Under the pieces are notes generated by a model. The model was given only the letters and a program-made list of their open reading frames with translations, had not been told where the DNA came from and ran no database searches. Shown here one piece after another: positions 1 to 4,389 of a stretch of DNA of 7,825 nt. Position 1 is the stretch's first letter. The number at the start of each line of letters is the position of its first letter. Source of the stretch: an uncultured Clostridia bacterium (GTDB lineage Bacteria; Bacillota; Clostridia; Christensenellales; Aristaeellaceae); NCBI GenBank assembly GCA_934670175.1, contig CAKUOX010000091.1, positions 1 through 7,825 of the forward strand. Direction: 5' to 3'. The position numbers and the translations under genes were made by a program.

Positions 1-315
1 AGCGAGGTGTTCGTGAACCCGCAGTCCGCCATCGCGCAGGAGCTGATCCTGCAAAAGGACCGCCGCGCGCCCGAGGTATTCTCCGGCCAGCGCATCCGCA
101 TCGTCTTTGACGACAAGACGGCCAACAAGCCCGTCATTTCCGATCTGATCCTCGCCTGTCAGGCGCCGGTCAACATCATCTTCGCGGACACGCGGGAGGT
201 CGGCGGCATCGTCTACGGGCATATGATCGTCCAGCTTCCGCAGGACGAACGCCAGCGCGATAAGATCACCGCCTGGCTCCACGCAAACAATATCACGTTC
301 AAGGAGGAGGTGTGA
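1..315 (+). CDS. metN: MetN C-terminus, methionine ABC importer ATPase (partial, 5' end outside window)
   Basis: This is the last 104 codons of an ATP-binding protein whose start lies before the window; the frame is open from base 1. The first ~20 residues (SEVFVNPQSAIAQELI) match the end of the ATPase domain. From about window codon 24 the chain is a NIL domain: it begins FSGQRIRIVFDD and continues through SDLILACQAPVNIIFADTRE and GGIVYGHMIVQLP. In MetN-type importers this domain binds methionine and shuts the transporter down when internal methionine is high (family knowledge). The Walker and signature motifs are outside the window. The stop is 3 bases before metI, and metI's Shine-Dalgarno (AAGGAGGAGG, 301-310) lies inside the end of this gene, so the two are probably translationally coupled. 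The NIL domain plus the metI and metQ neighbours make the call secure. Confidence 0.93.
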   Translation, partial: SEVFVNPQSAIAQELILQKDRRAPEVFSGQRIRIVFDDKTANKPVISDLILACQAPVNIIFADTREVGGIVYGHMIVQLPQDERQRDKITAWLHANNITFKEEV

Positions 316-318
316 GCG

Positions 319-999
319 ATGTTTTCCGATCTTTTCTACCAGCTCTGGGACAAGGGCGAATTTCTCCGCGCGATTTGGGAAACGGTTTATATGACCCTGC
401 TGTCCACGCTCGTGGCCTACGGCATCGGCCTTCCGCTCGGTATCGTCCTGAACGTTACCTCCAAGGGCGGGCTGCATCCGCAGCGCGGACTTAACGCCGC
501 CCTCGGCTTCCTCGTCAACATCTTCCGCAGCATCCCATTCATCATCCTGATGGTCGCCATGCTGCCGGTGGCGAAGGCCATCGTCGGAACGAGCCTCGGC
601 AACAAGGCCATGGTCGTCATGCTCATCATCGCCGCCGCACCGTATGTGGCCCGCATGGTCGAATCCGCGCTTCAGGAGGTCAAGCCCGGCGTCATTGAGG
701 CCGCGCAGGCCATGGGCGCGTCCGACGGCGTCATCATCTGGAAGGTCATGATCCCGGAGGCCAAACCCGCGCTCATCACCGGCGCGGTCATCTCGACCGT
801 TACCATTCTCGGCTACTCCGCCATGGCCGGTACGATCTCCGGCGGCGGCCTCGGCCAGATCGCCATCAATTACGGCTACCAGCGCACCAAGGACGACATC
901 ATCTGGGTCTGCGTGGTGCTGACGGTCGTGATCGTCCAGATCATCCAGAGCCTCGGCATGCACATCGCCCACCGGGTCGATAAGCGCGTCCGGCACTGA
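319..999 (+). CDS. metI: MetI, methionine ABC importer permease
   Basis: This 226-residue inner-membrane permease has the usual MetI length and forms the channel through which MetN drives D/L-methionine uptake. Hydrophobic segments lie at about residues 25-45, 60-82, 95-112, 150-172 and 193-213, the five-helix pattern of this family. The ATPase-coupling EAA loop is seen at about 127-147 (E127-A-A-x3-G133 ... I145-P146). FRSIPFIILM (69-78) and GTISGGGLGQIAINYGYQ (171-188) are strongly MetI-like. The ATG at 319 is chosen because it follows the AAGGAGGAGG site at 301-310 and sits 3 bases after the metN stop. The gene lies between metN and metQ in the standard metNIQ order. Nothing looks damaged. 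Confidence 0.95.
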   Translation: MFSDLFYQLWDKGEFLRAIWETVYMTLLSTLVAYGIGLPLGIVLNVTSKGGLHPQRGLNAALGFLVNIFRSIPFIILMVAMLPVAKAIVGTSLGNKAMVVMLIIAAAPYVARMVESALQEVKPGVIEAAQAMGASDGVIIWKVMIPEAKPALITGAVISTVTILGYSAMAGTISGGGLGQIAINYGYQRTKDDIIWVCVVLTVVIVQIIQSLGMHIAHRVDKRVRH

Positions 1000-1002
1000 A
1001 CG

Positions 1003-1019
1003 CTCTGCCGGATGCAGAG
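1003..1019 (+). other. Small hairpin in the metI-metQ gap
   Basis: CTCTGC (1003-1008) can pair with GCAGAG (1014-1019) around a 5-base loop. No T run follows, so it is not a terminator. An intercistronic RNA stem that tunes mRNA stability between metI and metQ is possible; a chance stem cannot be excluded. Confidence 0.35.
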
Positions 1020-1041
1020 AATCATTCATCACATCATCTGC

Positions 1042-1060
1042 CGTCCGCAGACCGCGGACG
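1042..1060 (+). other. Hairpin just upstream of the metQ ribosome site
   Basis: CGTCCGC (1042-1048) and GCGGACG (1054-1060) form a perfect 7-bp GC-rich stem with loop AGACC. It ends 7 bases before metQ's AAAGGAG (1068-1074), leaving that site free. There is no T tract, so it is more likely a stabilising or processing stem that protects the metQ part of the message than a terminator. Higher expression of the binding protein than the permease is typical of such operons; that role here is inference. Confidence 0.45.
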
Positions 1061-1083
1061 TGAAATGAAAGGAGAAATTTCAA

Positions 1084-1908
1084 ATGAAAAAAATCGTAAC
1101 GCTTCTGCTGGCTGTCTGCCTGCTGGCCTCTGCGCTTGCCGGATGCGCAAGCTCCGCAAAGACCGAAAACAAGACCATCGTCGTCGGCGCAAGCTCGACC
1201 CCGCACGCGGAGATCCTCGAGCAGGTCAAGGACACTCTGGCCAAGGACGGCTGGACGCTGGAGATCAAGGTATTTGACGACTATGTCCTGCCCAACAAGG
1301 CGCTGGCCGACGGCGAGCTGGATGCGAACTACTTCCAGCACACCCCCTATCTCGAGAGCTTCAACGCCTCCAACGGCACCGACCTTGTCTCCGCCGCGAA
1401 GATCCACTATGAGCCGTTCGGCATCTACGGCAACGGCGTGAGCGACCTGTCCGAGCTGGCCGAGGGCGCGACCATCATCATCCCCGCTGACGACTCCAAC
1501 GAGACCCGCGCGCTGCTCCTGCTCCAGCAGGAGGGCCTGATCGAGCTTCCCGCCGACGCCTCCGCCGCCAAGGGCGTGACCGTTCTGGATATCGTGGACG
1601 ACCACGGCTACAGCATCCAGCCTGTTCAGGCGGACACCGTTCCGGCGCAGCTCAAGAACGCCAACCCCGGCACCATCGCCGTGATCAACGGCAACTATGC
1701 GCTTCAGGCCGGTCTGCACTCCTCCGACGCGCTGGCGCTCGAAAGCGCTGACGGCGACGCCGCGCAGACCTACGCCAACATCGTAGCCTGCCGCAAGGGC
1801 GACGAGAACAGCGAAAAGATCCAGGCGCTCATTTCCGCGCTCCAGTCCGACGCGGTCAAGCAGTACATCGCCGATACCTACAACGGCGCTGTCGTCGCCA
1901 TCTTCTGA
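1084..1908 (+). CDS. metQ: MetQ, methionine-binding lipoprotein
   Basis: This 274-residue substrate-binding protein captures methionine outside the membrane and delivers it to MetI-MetN. A lipoprotein signal peptide is plain: charged MKK, a hydrophobic core, and the lipobox LAGC with the lipidated cysteine at C21. The mature part matches the Lipoprotein_9/MetQ family: VGASSTPHAEILEQ (34-47), DDYVLPNKALADGELDANYF (65-84), QHTPYL (85-90) and AKIHYEPFGIYG (105-116). Length is typical. The ATG at 1084 is chosen because AAAGGAG (1068-1074) sits 9 bases upstream and the lipobox is then at the right distance. The 84-base gap from metI contains two small hairpins. The stop at 1906-1908 is followed by a hairpin and a strong terminator, so metQ is the last gene of the operon. 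NlpA-type paralogues can bind other ligands, but metN/metI adjacency supports methionine. Confidence 0.94.
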   Translation: MKKIVTLLLAVCLLASALAGCASSAKTENKTIVVGASSTPHAEILEQVKDTLAKDGWTLEIKVFDDYVLPNKALADGELDANYFQHTPYLESFNASNGTDLVSAAKIHYEPFGIYGNGVSDLSELAEGATIIIPADDSNETRALLLLQQEGLIELPADASAAKGVTVLDIVDDHGYSIQPVQADTVPAQLKNANPGTIAVINGNYALQAGLHSSDALALESADGDAAQTYANIVACRKGDENSEKIQALISALQSDAVKQYIADTYNGAVVAIF

Positions 1909-1923
1909 GCGAGATCCATACGG

Positions 1924-1943
1924 AGCAGAGAAGCAGCTCTGCT
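1924..1943 (+). other. Hairpin after metQ
   Basis: AGCAGAG (1924-1930) pairs perfectly with CTCTGCT (1937-1943) around loop AAGCAG. No T run follows. It lies between the metQ stop and the main terminator and could protect the 3' end of the message. The same CTCTGC/GCAGAG sequence forms the hairpin before metQ at 1003-1019. Confidence 0.4.
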
Positions 1944-1971
1944 GGTAAGGCAGTAAAATTCAGATTTTCTG

Positions 1972-2012
1972 GAACAGGCATGATTTCGGTCATGCCTGTT
2001 CTGCTTTCTTTC
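1972..2012 (+). terminator. Rho-independent terminator of the metNIQ operon
   Basis: GAACAGGCATGA (1972-1983) pairs perfectly with TCATGCCTGTTC (1990-2001). A further U-G pair (1984/1989) leaves a UUCG loop. The stem is followed on the plus strand by a T-rich stretch (TGCTTTCTTTC, 2002-2012). It lies 63 bases after the metQ stop. The Nudix gene on the minus strand converges on it, and the same stem could also stop that transcript, but the tail in that direction is poor in T. Confidence 0.85.
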
Positions 2013-2116
2013 GCAGAGTACATCCACGGGAATCAAGCCGATGAGGTCAAAGAAGCCGGAGATCTTCTGCATCTTCGTTTCATTCAGAATCTGTGCGGCA
2101 AAACAGCCGCCCGCCG

Positions 2117-2626
2117 TCAATGGTCAGGAGAAACGACGGCGCCTCTGCGGAGCGAAACATCACTGGTGAAATGCTTTACTGCGTCTGTTGGATTCTTCAA
2201 TTCAGTTTTGAAAAATTCCGGATATATCTTAACGTCCTCATCGAGCGAAACCCACACAAGACGTTCTTTGCTGCTGCCCTCCGCGAAGCTTTCGCTGACC
2301 GGTGCAAAAGTATCAGGCACTTTCATATAGAAGAAAAACGAAATCTCATAAACCAGCTTGTTCCGCTTGGAAGGCGTATCGCCATAGAAATAGTTTTCAT
2401 GCACAAAGCCAAGACGGTCGATTCCCATCTTAACGCCTGTTTCTTCAAACACTTCACGAACAACAGCCTCTTCTGCGGTTTCGCCGAATTTCAGCCTGCC
2501 GCCGACGGAGTAGAGATAGTTTCTGTCGTTGCCAACCATCAAAAGCTTTCCGTCTTTCATGATGATCGCACCGGCACGAATATTCAAAATCCCATCGTCA
2601 CAGGCTACGCACATATCTTTGTTCAT
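2117..2626 (-). CDS. Nudix hydrolase
   Basis: This 169-residue cytosolic protein carries a complete Nudix box: G43-x5-E49-x7-R57-E58-V59-F60-E61-E62-T63-G64-V65. This is the Mg2+-binding, diphosphate-cleaving motif of enzymes acting on nucleoside diphosphate-X substrates. Substrate cannot be told from sequence. The middle (GFVHENYFYGD, 73-83; YEISFFFYMKVP, 93-104) and IYPEFFKTEL (134-143) look like the single-domain family often labelled MutT/Nudix. The last ~13 residues after HFTSD (VSLRRGAVVSPDH) look unlike the expected end, so the tail may come from a late frameshift. Start ATG 2624-2626 follows GGGGAAAG (2631-2638 on the complement) by 4 bases. GC is about 40-48% in sampled lines, against more than 60% in most flanking genes, which suggests horizontal acquisition. 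It ends facing metQ, with the terminator between them. Confidence 0.88.
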   Translation of the reverse strand: MNKDMCVACDDGILNIRAGAIIMKDGKLLMVGNDRNYLYSVGGRLKFGETAEEAVVREVFEETGVKMGIDRLGFVHENYFYGDTPSKRNKLVYEISFFFYMKVPDTFAPVSESFAEGSSKERLVWVSLDEDVKIYPEFFKTELKNPTDAVKHFTSDVSLRRGAVVSPDH

Positions 2627-2749
2627 TGTTCTTTCCCCATTTCGTTCAGTAGTTTCTCAGTCAATGCCGGTCATACTGCCGCCGCTGAACTTCGGCTCCA
2701 CGCAGCCGCCGTCCATATTGAACGCACAAGCGAGCGATGTACAAAAACA
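2623..2749 (-). pseudogene. Possible frameshifted and truncated small gene upstream of the Nudix gene
   Basis: On the minus strand a reading frame gives CFCTSLACAFN followed by MDGGCVEPKFSGGSMTGID, stopping at TGA 2657-2659. It has a C-x-C-x4-C-x-F-N-x4-C cysteine pattern and mostly G/C at third codon positions over its last 15 or so codons. Skipping one base at that stop continues as EKLLNEMGKEQ, ending in a TGA (2623-2625) that overlaps the Nudix ATG as ATGA, a typical coupled-gene junction. No convincing start is present: ATG 2714-2716 lacks a ribosome site, and upstream the frame runs into the nitroreductase terminator. I do not recognise a family. It may be a decayed gene tail, or chance coding-like sequence. 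Confidence 0.3.
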
Positions 2750-2779
2750 GGCGGCACCCAACCACGGTTGAATGCCGCC
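2741..2779 (-). terminator. Rho-independent terminator of the lrp-nitroreductase operon
   Basis: On the minus strand GGCGGCA (2779-2773) pairs with TGCCGCC (2756-2750). In RNA the next UU/GG positions form wobble pairs, then CAAC pairs with GUUG around loop CGUG, giving a continuous 13-bp stem. It is followed by TGTTTTTGT (2749-2741), a good U tract. It begins 18 bases beyond the nitroreductase stop. The opposite strand also has CTTTTT after the stem, but no plus-strand gene lies before it. Confidence 0.88.
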
Positions 2780-2797
2780 CTTTTTGCTGCGCCGCCG

Positions 2798-3532
2798 TCA
2801 GGTCTCCGGCGGATGGTTCCACGCTTGCAGCATCGCCTCGACGGAGCGCGTCATTTCGCGGCTGAAATCGCTGTCCCATTTGCGTTCGCGGAACGCTTTG
2901 AGCCAGCGGGAAAAACCGGCCGCGTCCCGTCCGTCGCGCTGCGCCAGCATGGCCGCGAGGTCGCGCGGCTGCCAGCGGTTTTCGCATACGACGTCCTCCA
3001 CCGCGAAGCGGGGAGGTTTTCTGCGCTCCTTCTGCGAGGCGGCGGGATAGCCGGCGCACAGCATAGCTGCGGGCACGCAGTAGTCCGGCAGGCCGAGCAG
3101 CGCGCGGTGCGTTTCGTAGTTTTCGAGGATATCGCCGATATAGCACGAGCCGAGCCCGAGCGCCTCCGCGGCGGTTACGGCGTTCTGCGCGGCGATGAGC
3201 GCGTCGCAGCAGGCGAGCATCAGATCGCCCGCGCCGGGCGCGCGCGTCTGGGCGCAATCGCTGCGGAAAAGCGAAAACCAGCGGCTGTAATCGGCGCAGA
3301 AAACGAGCACGACGGGCGCTTCGGTGATGAACGGCTGATGATCGCACGTTTCCGAAAGACGGGCCTTCAGCGCCGCGTCCGTGATATCGAGGATGGTGTA
3401 GAGCGTCATGTTCCCGGCCGTGGGGGCTTCGAGCGCCGCTTCGAGGAGCGCGCGCTTCTTTTCGGGCTCCACGGGAACGGGCGTATAGGCGCGCACGGAT
3501 TTGCGCGCGCGCAGCAGTTCGAGCGTCGTCAT
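2798..3532 (-). CDS. Nitroreductase family protein (FMN-dependent, NfsA-like)
   Basis: This 244-residue predicted flavoprotein should use NAD(P)H to reduce nitro compounds, quinones or flavins in the cytosol; its natural substrate is unknown. Family marks, in order: RKSVR (10-14), the FMN-phosphate segment near the N-terminus; APTAGN (36-41); DHQPFITEAP (64-73); the helix region AAEALGLGSCYIGDI (121-135); GLPDYCVPAAMLCAGYP (147-163); and KPPRF (172-176), like the basic loop of NfsA-type enzymes. The C-terminal extension past residue 180 favours an NfsA/FRP-type fold over the shorter NfsB type. Start ATG 3530-3532 has AAAGG about 7 bases upstream. The gene is 14 bases after the Lrp/AsnC gene on the same strand and shares its promoter and terminator, so its expression is probably tied to that regulator. 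Composition is very GC-rich, like most of the window. Confidence 0.9.
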   Translation of the reverse strand: MTTLELLRARKSVRAYTPVPVEPEKKRALLEAALEAPTAGNMTLYTILDITDAALKARLSETCDHQPFITEAPVVLVFCADYSRWFSLFRSDCAQTRAPGAGDLMLACCDALIAAQNAVTAAEALGLGSCYIGDILENYETHRALLGLPDYCVPAAMLCAGYPAASQKERRKPPRFAVEDVVCENRWQPRDLAAMLAQRDGRDAAGFSRWLKAFRERKWDSDFSREMTRSVEAMLQAWNHPPET

Positions 3533-3546
3533 GGCGGAGCCTTTCG

Positions 3547-3999
3547 TCAGCCCGGATCGACGGGATTGTATTTGGGGTTGGAGCGCGTGCCGAGAATGTA
3601 ATAGCTCTTGATGCCCTTCACGCCCTCAAGCTGGGAAATGCGATGGTGAATCTGCTGAAAATGCTCGGGCGAGGTGGCGCTCACACGCGCCATGAAATCC
3701 ATATCGCCCGTCAGCGTGACGCATTCGACGACGTTCGGGTCGTCCATCAGCGCTTCGGTCAGGTAGTCGATATAGCGCGGGTGCTCGGTCTGAATGCCGA
3801 TGATCGCCTGAAAGCTGCGGTTGAGCTTGGTGGGATCAAGCTTGACGGTGTATTGCTGGATTACGCCGGAGCGCTCCAGCTTGCGAATGCGCTCTCCGAC
3901 TGACGAAACGGACATCCCCACAAGCTCGGCGATTTCCGAGGCGCGCATGCGCGCGTTTTTCGACAGGCAGGAGAGAATAACGGAATCGATCTGATCCAT
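3547..3999 (-). CDS. Lrp/AsnC family transcriptional regulator
   Basis: This 150-residue DNA-binding regulator has the standard Lrp/AsnC length. The N-terminal winged helix-turn-helix is clear: MDQIDSVILSCLSKNAR, then RASEIAELVGMSVSSVGERI (18-37) with the recognition helix SVSSVGERIRKLERSG and wing VIQQYTVKL. The C-terminal RAM effector domain spans about 62-140, with LTGDMDFMARV carrying the G-x-x-D motif near the amino-acid pocket, and LEGVKGIKSYYIL at its end. Such proteins form octamers or larger assemblies that wrap AT-rich DNA and respond to an amino acid, often leucine (family knowledge). An ATG 12 bases upstream (4009-4011) overlaps the ribosome site, so the ATG at 3997-3999 is preferred. 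It is divergent from livK, whose control is its likely job; the ligand is not deducible. Confidence 0.93.
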   Translation of the reverse strand: MDQIDSVILSCLSKNARMRASEIAELVGMSVSSVGERIRKLERSGVIQQYTVKLDPTKLNRSFQAIIGIQTEHPRYIDYLTEALMDDPNVVECVTLTGDMDFMARVSATSPEHFQQIHHRISQLEGVKGIKSYYILGTRSNPKYNPVDPG

Positions 4000-4004
4000 G
4001 GAAA

Positions 4005-4009
4005 CCTCC
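4005..4009 (-). promoter_or_regulatory. Ribosome site that decides the Lrp/AsnC start
   Basis: On the minus strand GGAGG sits 5 bases before the ATG at 3997-3999. A second in-frame ATG (4009-4011) overlaps the G of this site and has no upstream ribosome site of its own, so the shorter protein is the better model. Confidence 0.8.
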
Positions 4010-4029
4010 ATAAAGAAGTGACTGTATAG

Positions 4030-4058
4030 ATGATACCGCGCTTTTGATGAAACGTCAA
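4030..4058 (-). promoter_or_regulatory. Promoter of the lrp-nitroreductase operon
   Basis: On the minus strand TTGACG (4058-4053) is separated by exactly 17 bases from TATCAT (4035-4030), each matching consensus at 5 of 6 positions. The predicted start is near 4023, giving a short leader of about 23 bases before the ATG at 3999. A GAAAAT-N6-ATTTTC inverted repeat lies just 2 bases upstream of the -35, well placed for autoregulation. Confidence 0.78.
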
Positions 4059-4060
4059 CC

Positions 4061-4078
4061 GAAAATTATTCGATTTTC
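4061..4078. promoter_or_regulatory. Candidate Lrp-type operator (18-bp inverted repeat)
   Basis: GAAAAT (4061-4066) and ATTTTC (4073-4078) form a perfect inverted repeat with a 6-base centre. It abuts the -35 of the lrp promoter. Length, dyad symmetry and AT content resemble known Lrp/AsnC sites. The assignment to this regulator is inference from position. Confidence 0.45.
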
Positions 4079-4089
4079 ATTGATAAAAT

Positions 4090-4132
4090 AAAAATATTTT
4101 TCAAAAACGCATTGTGAAATAAAAAATATTTT
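4090..4132. repeat. Two AT palindromes about three helical turns apart (candidate operator array)
   Basis: AAAAATATTTTT (4090-4101) is a perfect 12-bp palindrome, and its core AAAATATTTT recurs exactly at 4123-4132, with 32 bp between copies. That is close to three turns of B-DNA, so both face the same side. They lie upstream of the first livK promoter in a strongly AT-rich stretch within GC-rich DNA. Phased AT sites suit Lrp-type wrapping proteins, and the same tract could act as an UP element. Binding is inferred, not shown. Confidence 0.45.
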
Positions 4133-4152
4133 AAGAAATTTGAAAAACGGTA

Positions 4153-4181
4153 TTGACAAAACAGCTGCACACGATTAGAAT
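4153..4181 (+). promoter_or_regulatory. Distal livK promoter (P1)
   Basis: TTGACA (4153-4158, perfect -35) is followed after 17 bases by TAGAAT (4176-4181, 5 of 6). The start would be near A4188, giving a 5' leader of about 200 bases. The AT-rich DNA just upstream (4113-4148) could act as an UP element. This is the best promoter match in the window. Confidence 0.85.
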
Positions 4182-4188
4182 GACCGCA

Positions 4189-4279
4189 TTATCGCGCGGC
4201 GAGAGCGCCGGGAGCCCGAACCGGGCATGTGAAAACATGACGGAAATGGACGCTTGTGGAGCAAATTGAAGCGCGATAG
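4189..4279 (+). ncRNA. Candidate structured 5' leader RNA of livK
   Basis: Starting 1-2 bases after the predicted P1 start, TATCGCGC (4190-4197) pairs perfectly with GCGCGATA (4271-4278), with a possible extra U-G pair (4189/4279). This closing stem encloses three local hairpins: GGCG/CGCC (4198-4201/4206-4209), GCCCG/CGGGC (4214-4218/4222-4226), and CATGT/ACATG (4226-4230/4235-4239) capped by a GAAA tetraloop. The bases of the last two meet at C4226. About 30 unpaired bases (4240-4270) follow. The closing stem competes with a GCGC-GATA-GCGC hairpin (4271-4282), so a two-state switch is conceivable. I could not match it to a known riboswitch or T-box; the T-box GGTGG motif is absent. It could be a riboswitch-like element, a protein-binding leader or a chance fold. 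Confidence 0.4.
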
Positions 4280-4344
4280 CGCGGAAAAAAACGGTGAAAC
4301 GCAAAAAAATGAACTTTTTGCGAAAGCTATTGCAATTTTCCGCG
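4280..4344 (+). other. Second foldable segment of the livK leader
   Basis: CGCGGAAAA (4280-4288) can pair with TTTTCCGCG (4336-4344). Inside it CGCAAAAA (4300-4307) pairs perfectly with TTTTTGCG (4315-4322) around a 7-base loop. The T run is inside a stem rather than after one, so this is not a classic terminator. The distal stem's 3' arm overlaps the second livK promoter spacer, so it forms only in transcripts from the upstream promoter. Confidence 0.35.
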
Positions 4345-4358
4345 ATGGTTGCTATAAT
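4330..4358 (+). promoter_or_regulatory. Proximal livK promoter (P2), extended -10
   Basis: TTGCAA (4330-4335, 4 of 6) is followed after 17 bases by a perfect TATAAT (4353-4358), preceded by TGC, an extended -10. The start near 4365 gives a leader of only about 25 bases, containing the ribosome site AAAGGAGGAG (4375-4384). It would bypass the structured leader made from the distal promoter. Confidence 0.82.
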
Positions 4359-4389
4359 CTCGCCATAAAAAATCAAAGGAGGAGAAACC

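Noticed and set aside
1878..2120. Minus-strand open frame after the Nudix gene (coding-like stretch around QKISGFFDLIGLIPVDVL)
   Set aside because: It would start with TTG without a ribosome site, runs through the metNIQ terminator and hairpin, and then into the 3' end of metQ. No family is recognisable. It may be a short remnant, but the evidence is too thin to annotate.
2093..3601. Long 502-codon plus-strand open frame across the Nudix, nitroreductase and lrp genes
   Set aside because: It is antisense to three genes with clear family motifs and good signals. Its protein is low in recognisable structure and rich in Arg/Ala/Gly/His, as expected from the reverse of GC-rich genes.
4009..4011. 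Upstream ATG start for the Lrp/AsnC gene (adds MEVS)
   Set aside because: This ATG overlaps the GGAGG that serves the ATG at 3997-3999 and has no ribosome site of its own.
4237..4269. Ten-codon leader peptide (MTEMDACGAN) in the livK leader, as for amino acid attenuation
   Set aside because: It has no Leu, Ile or Val codons, no clear ribosome site, and sits in or beside the candidate RNA stems. Classic branched-chain attenuation is therefore not supported.
4300..4322. Rho-independent terminator in the livK leader
   Set aside because: The T run is the 3' arm of the stem (TTTTTGCG) instead of following it, and the next bases (AAAGCTATTG) are not T-rich.
4188..4389. T-box leader regulating livK
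   Set aside because: The leader lacks the conserved T-box sequence with GGTGG, and no antiterminator/terminator pair with a following T run is present.
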